This document shows positions 1 through 5,595 of a DNA stretch of 6,834 bases, piece by piece; the first letter of the stretch is position 1; the number at the start of each line of letters is the position of its first letter. The notes beneath the pieces are model-generated. The model made no database searches. It had not been told where the DNA came from and saw only the letters and a list, made by a program, of their open reading frames with translations. The position numbers and the translations under genes are program-made. The DNA is from Thermoplasmata archaeon (GTDB lineage Archaea > Thermoplasmatota > Thermoplasmata > Thermoplasmatales > B87-G9), in assembly GCA_003649695.1 (NCBI GenBank), contig QMSR01000049.1:1-6834 (forward strand), given 5' to 3'.

Positions 1-642
1 GGAGATCACCCAGCCCAGCCTGGAGTACTCGACCCCGTGGAAGAGGGGATTAGAGAAGGAGATCTTCACCCCACCCAGGTCGAAGCTCCTCCCATCCGCG
101 AATCTCACCCCCCGAAGCTCGGGTATCCTCCCCCAGGATGACCACTTCTCCGCCATGCGCTCGAACCACCTCGATCCCCTCTCCAGGAGCTCCTTCTTCC
201 TACCCCAGTAGTCGCCGTAGTCCCGCATGAGGGCCTTGCGTAGTTCCTTGCCCGGATCCGCGTATTCCTTTTCGGGGGTTTCTTCCAGCTCGAGGCCACC
301 GTAAAGGGAGCCGAAGAACTCCAAGGCCCTATCCCGCTGGCTGAGGTTGATGAACTCATTGGGGTCCTTCACGAGCAGCCTCTTGCCCTTGAACAGATGG
401 GGTGCGTCGTGGAGGTAGTGATCGTGGTGGTAGTGCGTTATTATGACGGTCTCGGCCTCCCGAAGGGCCTCGAGGATCCTCTTTCTCCCTGCCTCGTACC
501 AGGCGATCTTCTGCGACGGGGATGCCGGGAAACCGGGGTGCATGATCGCGATCCCGGGGTCCAGGAGGATGCCTCCCCCGCACCTCACGAGGACCGAGGA
601 GGACTTTGCCCCCATTGAGTCGAACCACAGGAGCTCGAACAC
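1..642 (-). CDS. UPF0282 family metallo-beta-lactamase-fold hydrolase (3' end outside window)
   Basis: This is a predicted zinc-dependent hydrolase of the metallo-beta-lactamase superfamily. The window holds 214 codons from a GTG start at 642 with no stop, so the C-terminal part (roughly a quarter to a third of a family member of about 300 residues) lies beyond base 1. The metal-binding motif HYHHDH is at residues 70-75, after a beta strand (TVIIT). The N-terminus FDSMGAKSSS followed by ILLDPGIAI (about residues 8-35), the block LVKDPNEFINLSQRDRA after the motif, and FHGVEYSRLGWV at the end (His 202) follow the pattern of archaeal UPF0282 (COG2248) proteins. The substrate of that family is not known. 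An in-frame TAA lies three codons upstream of the GTG. The next in-frame ATG (615) would cut the first strand, so GTG is preferred. It is divergent from the M20 gene. The function is inferred from the fold only. Confidence 0.85.
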   Translation of the reverse strand, partial: MFELLWFDSMGAKSSSVLVRCGGGILLDPGIAIMHPGFPASPSQKIAWYEAGRKRILEALREAETVIITHYHHDHYLHDAPHLFKGKRLLVKDPNEFINLSQRDRALEFFGSLYGGLELEETPEKEYADPGKELRKALMRDYGDYWGRKKELLERGSRWFERMAEKWSSWGRIPELRGVRFADGRSFDLGGVKISFSNPLFHGVEYSRLGWVIS

Positions 643-646
643 ACCT

Positions 647-654
647 GATTAAGG
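647..654 (+). promoter_or_regulatory. Candidate TATA box for the M20 peptidase gene
   Basis: GATTAAGG lies about 24 nt upstream of the GTG at 674 but only about 18 nt upstream of the TTG at 668. If the transcript is leaderless, this spacing favours the GTG as the start. The box is a weak match and overlaps the region needed by the divergent gene. It is inference only. Confidence 0.3.
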
Positions 655-661
655 ACTAACG

Positions 662-669
662 CCTTTATT
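662..669 (-). promoter_or_regulatory. Candidate TATA box for the UPF0282 gene
   Basis: On the minus strand this reads AATAAAGG, an AT-rich box in GC-rich DNA. Its centre is about 24 nt upstream of the GTG at 642, the spacing expected for an archaeal TATA box with a leaderless transcript. No Shine-Dalgarno motif precedes the GTG. It lies at the edge of the divergent M20 gene, so the two promoters are interleaved. This is inference from position and composition. Confidence 0.45.
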
Positions 670-673
670 GATC

Positions 674-1891
674 GTGCTGTCCGAGAGAATCAAGAGGTGG
701 TACGAGGGCAAGGGTGAAGAAATGGCGAGGACCCTCGCAAGGCTCATATCGGTTCCCGCGCTGAGCCCGGACTACGGCGGGGATGGGGAGCTGGAGAAGG
801 CAGAGGTCCTGACGGGAATCCTCGAGGATATGGGCCTCCCGAGGCCTAGGAGGTACGATGCCCCGGACGGGAGGGCCAAGGGTGGAGTCCGACCGAACCT
901 GGTCGTGGAGCTGCCCGGAAGCGACCCGGCTCTGGCCATCCTCACGCACCTCGACGTCGTCCCCCCTGGGGACCTCAGTGCCTGGGAGACCGACCCCTTC
1001 AAGCCGGTCATAAGGGAAGGAAGGCTCTTCGGGAGGGGCTCGGAGGACAACGGTCAGGGATTGGTGGCGTCCCTTTTCGCGGCTAAGGCTGCTGCCGAGC
1101 TCGGGGCCGATAGGAGGATCATCCTCTACTTCGTGAGCGACGAGGAGAGGGGGAGCGGGTACGGCCTCAGGTTCCTGCTGAAGGAGCATCCGGAGATCTT
1201 CCCCGGAGACGCTCATTACTTGGTCCCGGACGCGGGGAACAGGCGGGGCGACCTGGTCGAGGTGGCGGAGAAGGGGGTGCTCTGGTTCCGGGTTAGAGTC
1301 AGGGGGAGGCAGGTCCACGCCAGCGTCCCCCACAAGGGGGTCAACGCCCTGAGGATCCTCGCCCGCGTCCTGGACTCCGTGGACAGGGAGCTCCACTCCA
1401 GGTTCCCCGAGAGGGACGAACTCTTCAGGCCCCCGACAAGCACCTTCGAGCCAACGGTGTCTTCCTCCTCCTCGGACGCCCCGAACATCGTCCCGGGGGA
1501 GGCCGAGGCGATCTTCGACTGCAGACTCCTCCCGGGGCTCGGGGGCGAGGAGGTCCTCGAGGCCGCCAGGGAGGCCGCCCGGGGGCTACTGCCGGAGGGC
1601 GCCTCTCTGGAGGTCGAGGAGGTGAACTACATTCCAGCGGCCCCAAAGACGCCGCCCGACAGTCCGGTGGTCGTCTCCCTCCTCCGCGCCCTCAGGGAGC
1701 TGAGGGGGATAGAGGGAAGGGTCGCGGGGATCGGCGGCAGCACCTTCGCATCCTTCCTGAGGGCCGAGGGCATGCACGCCGTCGTTTGGTCCACGATCGA
1801 CGAGATGGCGCACCAGCCAAACGAGTACTGCGTCATAGAGAACCTCGTCGCGGACTCGATGGTCATGGCGCACATGGCGATGCAAAGTTAA
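674..1891 (+). CDS. M20 family metallopeptidase / deacylase (ArgE-DapE-like)
   Basis: This is a complete cytosolic two-metal hydrolase of the M20 family (COG0624), which cleaves amide bonds in peptides or N-acylated amino acids. Numbered from the GTG at 674 (405 residues), the ligands are all present: H92 and D94 in THLDVV, the bridging D125 in GRGSEDNGQG, the catalytic and metal-binding pair E157/E158 in SDEERGSGYG, D186 in LVPDAG, and H380 in DEMAHQPNE near the C-terminus. The inserted dimerisation domain spans about residues 200-310 and carries the conserved His of QVHASVPH. Such archaeal proteins are often annotated as succinyl-diaminopimelate desuccinylase or acetylornithine deacetylase, but no lysine or arginine gene is nearby, so the substrate is undecided. 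A TTG at 668 would add two residues. GTG is preferred for promoter spacing. There is no signal peptide. hypA follows after 22 bases, with its own possible promoter. Confidence 0.9.
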   Translation: MLSERIKRWYEGKGEEMARTLARLISVPALSPDYGGDGELEKAEVLTGILEDMGLPRPRRYDAPDGRAKGGVRPNLVVELPGSDPALAILTHLDVVPPGDLSAWETDPFKPVIREGRLFGRGSEDNGQGLVASLFAAKAAAELGADRRIILYFVSDEERGSGYGLRFLLKEHPEIFPGDAHYLVPDAGNRRGDLVEVAEKGVLWFRVRVRGRQVHASVPHKGVNALRILARVLDSVDRELHSRFPERDELFRPPTSTFEPTVSSSSSDAPNIVPGEAEAIFDCRLLPGLGGEEVLEAAREAARGLLPEGASLEVEEVNYIPAAPKTPPDSPVVVSLLRALRELRGIEGRVAGIGGSTFASFLRAEGMHAVVWSTIDEMAHQPNEYCVIENLVADSMVMAHMAMQS

Positions 1892-1893
1892 AG
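1884..1893 (+). promoter_or_regulatory. Candidate TATA box for hypA
   Basis: The AT-rich string AAAGTTAAAG contains the M20 stop codon and is centred about 25 nt before the GTG of hypA at 1914. A pyrimidine-rich stretch (CCCCCTCCCTT) and no purine-rich ribosome-binding site lie between them. This fits a leaderless hypAB transcript, though read-through from the M20 gene cannot be excluded. Confidence 0.4.
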
Positions 1894-1913
1894 ATCCCCC
1901 TCCCTTACCACCC

Positions 1914-2306
1914 GTGCACGAGTGGGCATTGGCGAATGCAATCGTGGACGCCCTCCTCGCCCACGCTGGGGAGCCAAGGGAGGTCAAGTTCCTCGAGATC
2001 AGACTGGGCAAGCTCCAGTCGGTGGCCCCGGAGGACATAGAGTTCTGGCTTAGACAGCTCCTGGAGGAGAGGGGAGTAAAGGTCGGGGAGGTGAAGTTCG
2101 TCCAGGAGGAGGTAGTCCTGAGGTGCAGGAGGTGCGGCCACGAGTGGTCCCTGGACCCCTCGGAGGCCCCAGAGACCGTCAGGGAGTACATGCACTTCGT
2201 CCCCGAGGCGGTCCACGCCTTCTACCGATGCCCCAGGTGCGGCTCCCACGACTACGAGGTCGTCAGGGGTAGGGGAGTTTACATAGGCAAGGTGGTGTTC
2301 AGGTGA
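1914..2306 (+). CDS. hypA: Hydrogenase maturation nickel metallochaperone HypA
   Basis: HypA binds nickel and, with HypB, delivers it to the large subunit of [NiFe]-hydrogenase in the cytoplasm. The protein has 130 residues, close to the family length. It begins MHEWALA from a GTG codon. The N-terminal Met-His is the nickel-binding end in characterised HypA proteins, which fixes the start. The zinc domain has two CxxC pairs, C71/C74 (RCRRCGHEW) and C106/C109 (RCPRCGSHD), with a linker of about 30 residues that includes HFVPEAVHAF. That sequence and the ending GRGVYIGKV resemble Thermococcus HypA, where HypB is of the MinD/Mrp type. The next gene here is of that type and overlaps by one base (TGATG), which supports a coupled pair. 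Hydrogenase genes themselves are not in the window. Confidence 0.95.
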   Translation: MHEWALANAIVDALLAHAGEPREVKFLEIRLGKLQSVAPEDIEFWLRQLLEERGVKVGEVKFVQEEVVLRCRRCGHEWSLDPSEAPETVREYMHFVPEAVHAFYRCPRCGSHDYEVVRGRGVYIGKVVFR

Positions 2307-2977
2307 TGGACCCGAGGGTTCACGGGATAAGGAGGATGCTCTCGGGGATCCGGAGGATCTGGGTCGTCCTCAGCCCCAAGGGAGGGGTGGGCAAGACACT
2401 GGTCTCGGTCTGCACGGCAATTGGTCTGGCGAGGGAAGGGAGGACAGTTGGCCTCCTGGACGCCGACGTAACCAATCCGACGGCCCACATACCCCTAGGG
2501 GTGGACCCCAGGGGGGTGGAGCTGCGGGAGGAGGAGGGCGTCGTGCCCGTCCGGGCCAAGGGCGTCCTGTTCATGAGCCCCGTGTTCTTCACCGAGGATA
2601 GGGCACTCCCGTTGAGGGGGTGGGAGATTTCCTCCATCCTCAGGGAGCTGCTGGCAATCACAAACTGGGGAAGGCTGGACTGCCTGGTCGTGGACACCCC
2701 ACCGGGGCTGGCGGACGAGACGCTGGAGCTTCTCCTCCTCCTGCCCAGGAAGGAGGCGATCCTCGTCAGCACACCGAGCCCCATGGCCTCCACATCCGCC
2801 AGGAGGATGGAGGAGTTCCTCAGGGACGAGGGTATACCCCTCCTGGCACACATCGAGAACATGTCTCCCAGGGGAATCCCATACTACCCCAATCTGGACG
2901 CCGAGATAGGGCACATCGAGGGGACGGAGTTCTGCAGAAAGGTGTCAGAGATAATCAGATCAGTGCAGAATGATTAA
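2306..2977 (+). CDS. hypB: Archaeal-type HypB: MinD/Mrp-family ATPase for nickel insertion
   Basis: This is a 223-residue P-loop ATPase of the MinD/Mrp family. The deviant Walker A motif is SPKGGVGKT (signature K25, K30, T31). The second acidic motif is LLDADVTNP (D52, D54), and Walker B with the switch is LVVDTPPGLAD (D130). In Thermococcus a MinD/Mrp-type ATPase, not the GTPase HypB of bacteria, partners HypA, and this gene follows hypA directly. The strings FFTEDRALPLRG (about residues 94-105) and YYPNLDAEIG fit my memory of that HypB group. Mrp/ApbC/Nbp35 Fe-S carriers have a CPxC pair after the ENMS segment. Here the segment reads IENMSPRGIPYYP without cysteine, so a scaffold role is unlikely. 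The ATG at 2306 overlaps the hypA stop, and GGTGGTG at 2291-2297 is a plausible ribosome-binding site. A GTG three bases upstream is an alternative start. There is no T-rich terminator after the gene. Confidence 0.85.
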   Translation: MDPRVHGIRRMLSGIRRIWVVLSPKGGVGKTLVSVCTAIGLAREGRTVGLLDADVTNPTAHIPLGVDPRGVELREEEGVVPVRAKGVLFMSPVFFTEDRALPLRGWEISSILRELLAITNWGRLDCLVVDTPPGLADETLELLLLLPRKEAILVSTPSPMASTSARRMEEFLRDEGIPLLAHIENMSPRGIPYYPNLDAEIGHIEGTEFCRKVSEIIRSVQND

Positions 2978-2982
2978 AAATT
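2973..2982 (+). promoter_or_regulatory. Candidate TATA box for sufCB
   Basis: ATTAAAAATT is the most AT-rich run on this strand. It is centred about 25 nt before the ATG of sufC at 3003, and no purine-rich ribosome-binding site stands before that ATG. It overlaps the hypB stop codon. This suggests a separate, probably leaderless sufCB transcript in addition to any read-through from hypAB. Confidence 0.5.
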
Positions 2983-3000
2983 GATCAGTCGAGGCTGATC
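2983..3000 (+). repeat. Inverted repeat GATCAG-6-CTGATC, possible sufCB operator
   Basis: GATCAG (2983-2988) and CTGATC (2995-3000) form a perfect 6-bp inverted repeat with a 6-base spacer (TCGAGG). It lies between the TATA-like box and the sufC ATG, ending two bases before the start codon. A further direct copy of GATCAG lies at 2958-2963, inside the end of hypB. In this position a bound repressor would block transcription initiation. In a read-through transcript the arms could pair as a short hairpin next to the start codon. The repeat is seen directly. The regulatory role is inference, and six-base arms are short. Confidence 0.4.
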
Positions 3001-3002
3001 GC

Positions 3003-3692
3003 ATGTTAGAGGTCCGGGGCCTGGCGGTCGAGGTCGACGGGAGGAGGGTCGTGGAGAGGGCCGACCTGACGGTGGAGAGGGGCAGGATATCGGTCCTCAT
3101 GGGCCCCAACGGGAGCGGCAAGACGTCCCTGCTGAGGGCCATAGCGGGCATTCCGGGGTACAGGATCGCAGTTGGCAGGATCATCATGGACGGGGAGGAC
3201 ATCACCGAACTCCCCCCTTGGGAGAGGGCCAGGAGGGGCCTGGCCATCGCCCACCAGCACCCTCCCGAGCTGGAGGTCAGGCTCCGGGACCTCTTCACCG
3301 AGCTCTCCAAGAGGTACGGCTCCCGGATAGGGGAAATCTGCTCGGAGCTGGGCATAGACCACCTCTTGGACAGGAAGGCCTTTTCGGGCTTCAGCGGCGG
3401 GGAGTCGAAGAGGGTCGAGCTCCTGACGGTCATGGCGATGGCCCCTAGGTATGCCCTCCTGGACGAGCCAGACAGCGGGGTGGACTTGGAGAGCGTCAAG
3501 ATCCTCTCCGGGTGCATAGAGTCCCTGGCCAGGTCCGGCGTAGGCGTCCTCGTCATCACCCACCAGGGCCACGTCCTCAACTACCTGGGCCGCCTGGGTC
3601 GCGGGTACATACTGCACGAGGGCGTGGTCAGGGAGGAGGGCAGCGCCCTAGAGGCGTTCCGCAGGGTCCTGAAGATGGGCTACAGGGGGTGA
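3003..3692 (+). CDS. sufC: Fe-S cluster assembly ATPase SufC (SMS-type SmsC)
   Basis: SufC is the ABC-type ATPase that drives the SufB scaffold during Fe-S cluster assembly in the cytoplasm; it is not a transporter. The protein has 229 residues, slightly shorter than the usual 245-250. It has Walker A GPNGSGKT at 34-41, a Q-loop at AIAHQHPP (Q85), the signature FSGGESKR at 130-137, Walker B plus D-loop YALLDEPDSGVD at 150-161 (D154, E155), and switch H187 in ITHQ. The SGGE(S/K)KR signature and DEPDSG(V/L)D box are SufC hallmarks that separate it from transport ATPases. The stop is followed at once by sufB, with which it would form the complex. The absence of sufS, sufD and sufU beside it points to the minimal two-component form. 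The ATG at 3003 is the only good start. Confidence 0.93.
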   Translation: MLEVRGLAVEVDGRRVVERADLTVERGRISVLMGPNGSGKTSLLRAIAGIPGYRIAVGRIIMDGEDITELPPWERARRGLAIAHQHPPELEVRLRDLFTELSKRYGSRIGEICSELGIDHLLDRKAFSGFSGGESKRVELLTVMAMAPRYALLDEPDSGVDLESVKILSGCIESLARSGVGVLVITHQGHVLNYLGRLGRGYILHEGVVREEGSALEAFRRVLKMGYRG

Positions 3693-3712
3693 ACGGGGTG
3701 AACAGGGTGGAC
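3686..3712 (+). repeat. Three 9-bp tandem repeats at the sufC-sufB junction
   Basis: GGGGTGAAC occurs at 3686-3694 and again exactly at 3695-3703, followed by the variant AGGGTGGAC at 3704-3712, just before the ATG at 3713. Each unit carries a GGGTG motif resembling an archaeal ribosome-binding site and an in-frame GTG (3689, 3698, 3707) that could start sufB. The first copy also contains the sufC stop TGA. The unit is three codons long, so a change in copy number would leave the sufB frame intact. Confidence 0.75.
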
Positions 3713-4777
3713 ATGAGGAGGGTCACGCAGGAGGCCATCAGGATGGCCAGGGAGATGGGGATCGCCCTGGAGAAGGGGGGAACCCTGTTCCTGGACGAGG
3801 GGGCCGTCATGCACCTGATCTCGGAGGCCCTGAAGGAGTATGGCGTGATCTACGCGACCCTGGGTGAGGCGAAGAGGGAGTATTCCGACATCCTGGAGGA
3901 GTATGCCGTCAGCAGGGTGGACCTCTCCCGGGTGCAGGACGGCATCCTGGTCTACGTGCCCAGGAACACGGTCATTGAGGAGCCCATATCCACGTGCTAC
4001 GCCCTCGCCAGGAGGGGGGTCGTCCAGAGGGTCTACAACCTGTACGTGGCCGAGGCGAACGCGCACATGGTCACCAGCACCGGCTGCTACGCCCTGACCG
4101 ACGAGGGGGCGCACTGGAGCGTGACCGACGTTCACCTGGGCGAGGGTGCGAGGGCATCGAGCATCATGATCCACAACTGGAGGCCGGGGATCAGGGTCTC
4201 CATGAGCAAGAGGGCGAGGATCCTCGACCGCGCCTACCTGAGCGCCTTCTACATAAACAGCTCCGTGCCCGAGAGGATAACCTCCATGACGGAGCTCCTC
4301 CTAGAGGGTGAGGACTCTAAGGCCGACTCCGACACCATCGTGAACGCCGCCGGCTCCTCCAGGTACGACTACATCAGCATCGCGAGGCTCTCCGGCCCCG
4401 GCTCCTCCGCCCAGCTCCTCTCCAGGATCGTGGCCAGGGGCTCGGCCGAGGTCAGGAACGTGATCAGGATAGAGGCCTCCTCCCCCGGGACCAGGGGGCA
4501 CATCGAGTGCAGGGCCCTGCAGCTCGGGAACGCGCGGGTGTCCACGCTGCCCGAGCTCCTGAGCAGCACGCGCGACGCTGAGCTCACCCACGAGGCGAGC
4601 ATAGGGAAGATCTCGAGGGAGCAGCTGAACTACCTGTTCACGAGGGGCTTCGACGAGGAGGAGGCCACTTCGCTGATCGTCAAGGGCTTCATGGGGGCCG
4701 GGCTGGGGAGGGTCCCGGAGCCCCTGAGGCCGGTGGTCGGGAGGATCATCGAGGAGCTCAGCCGGGGCGGGATGTGA
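3713..4777 (+). CDS. sufB: Fe-S cluster scaffold SufB/SufD family protein, short SMS-type
   Basis: This is the scaffold on which Fe-S clusters are built with SufC. From the ATG at 3713 it has 354 residues, well short of bacterial SufB (about 480) and like the short archaeal SufB/D-family proteins. The beta-helix core spans about residues 75-290. The C-terminal signature HEASIGKISREQLNYLF plus RGFDEEEATSLIVKGF covers residues 293-326. C266, in GHIECRALQLG, occupies the place I align with the essential Cys405 of E. coli SufB, and E294 follows in the HEA motif. No second SufB/D gene is present, so a homodimer with SufC is the likely complex. GTG codons at 3689, 3698 and 3707 are also in frame. 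The one at 3689 would give a 4-base overlap with sufC, and the one at 3707 has GGGGTGA five bases upstream. The 3' end overlaps the convergent hydrolase gene by 20 bases. Confidence 0.9.
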   Translation: MRRVTQEAIRMAREMGIALEKGGTLFLDEGAVMHLISEALKEYGVIYATLGEAKREYSDILEEYAVSRVDLSRVQDGILVYVPRNTVIEEPISTCYALARRGVVQRVYNLYVAEANAHMVTSTGCYALTDEGAHWSVTDVHLGEGARASSIMIHNWRPGIRVSMSKRARILDRAYLSAFYINSSVPERITSMTELLLEGEDSKADSDTIVNAAGSSRYDYISIARLSGPGSSAQLLSRIVARGSAEVRNVIRIEASSPGTRGHIECRALQLGNARVSTLPELLSSTRDAELTHEASIGKISREQLNYLFTRGFDEEEATSLIVKGFMGAGLGRVPEPLRPVVGRIIEELSRGGM

Positions 4778-5585
4778 GCCTTATCCAGGACTCCACCTCG
4801 CCCACCACGGGCTCCTCCTCCGAGAGGCTCATCTCTATGGGCGATATGAGGCCGCCGAAGGTGTGACCCAGGCCCTCCAGGGGCTTGAGCCTCTTCCTCC
4901 CCGTCCCCAGGCTCCTCAGGAGCTCGATAGAGCCCTTCATGTCCGAGACCTCGTCCCTCTCCCCGTGTAGGATCAGGGTAGGGGCCCTCACGTGCCTGGC
5001 CGCATGCAGTATGGCCCTCCCCGTGAGGGAGTAGAGGTCGTCCAGGAAGCCGTAGGTGAACCTCCTCCTGCTTAGGGGGTCGTTCAGGATTGCCTTCCCC
5101 ACAGGATCTGAGCTGAGCCTCTCCTCCAGTGCCCCGTCGAGGACGACCTCCTTGTCGGGCCTCACCCTGGCGTTGATCCAGATCCCAACGCGCCTGAGGA
5201 TCCTCGAGAACCGCCCTTCGGTCCCCCGGACGTGGGGGGCGAGGAGGACCATCGGGAGCCCGTGCGCGGGGGAGAGCCTGATGGCGAACCCGGCCCCTAT
5301 CGAGTGTCCGATCAGGTGCGTGACGCCGTAATGCTCGACCAACGAACTCAGGTCCCTGAGGGAAAGGGGGACTGAAGGGGGACCCCCCGTAAGGCCGTGC
5401 CCCCTGAGGTCGGGGGCGAGGACCTCTATCGATCTGGCCTGCAGGCGCGTCCCGAGCTTCTCGAAGTACCCCGCGTGGGCCCCCAGGCCGTGGATGCAGA
5501 GGGCCCGGGCGACGGGCATGGGGGGCCTGAACCTGAGGATTCTTATCCTGAGTCCGTCATCGGCCCTGAACCACTCCTCCCTCAT
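4758..5585 (-). CDS. Alpha/beta hydrolase, monoacylglycerol lipase/lysophospholipase-like
   Basis: This is a 275-residue serine hydrolase with the alpha/beta fold, of the Hydrolase_4 / PldB-like type (COG2267). The oxyanion segment CIHGLGAHAGYF is at 30-41, followed by APDLRGHGLTGG at 57-68. The nucleophile is S95 in the elbow GHSIG, the probable acid is D211 in LHGERDEV, and the catalytic histidine is H241 in GLGHTFGG. The stretch between about 120 and 195 is rich in charged and aromatic residues and should form the lid. There is no signal peptide or membrane helix, so the enzyme is cytosolic. The family includes lipases, esterases and peptidases, and the substrate cannot be told from the sequence. 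The ATG at 5585 lies 10 bases after the methyltransferase stop. An AT-rich box inside that upstream gene may give it a separate promoter. Its last 20 bases lie antisense to the end of sufB. Confidence 0.88.
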   Translation of the reverse strand: MREEWFRADDGLRIRILRFRPPMPVARALCIHGLGAHAGYFEKLGTRLQARSIEVLAPDLRGHGLTGGPPSVPLSLRDLSSLVEHYGVTHLIGHSIGAGFAIRLSPAHGLPMVLLAPHVRGTEGRFSRILRRVGIWINARVRPDKEVVLDGALEERLSSDPVGKAILNDPLSRRRFTYGFLDDLYSLTGRAILHAARHVRAPTLILHGERDEVSDMKGSIELLRSLGTGRKRLKPLEGLGHTFGGLISPIEMSLSEEEPVVGEVESWIRLTSRPG

Positions 5586-5595
5586 TACTCCATAA

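Noticed and set aside
665..1396. Long open frame on the minus strand opposite the M20 gene
   Set aside because: It lies entirely antisense to a gene with full catalytic motifs, is proline- and arginine-rich without recognisable domains, and is what codon bias at high GC produces. The same holds for antisense frames at 2320-2862, 2960-3580, 3006-3617 and 3680-4174.
1456..1476. Run of serine codons (SSSSS) in the M20 gene
   Set aside because: It lies in a variable loop before the conserved APNIVPGE segment. A short run of similar codons in GC-rich DNA needs no special explanation.
2306..2977. Interpretation as an Mrp/ApbC/Nbp35 Fe-S carrier working with sufCB
   Set aside because: The CPxC cluster-binding pair is absent and the gene overlaps hypA, not the suf genes.
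3512..3688. Upstream extension of the sufB frame into sufC
   Set aside because: The extra residues are a low-complexity Gly/Pro/Arg shadow of sufC in another frame. SufB-like sequence begins only at about 3713.
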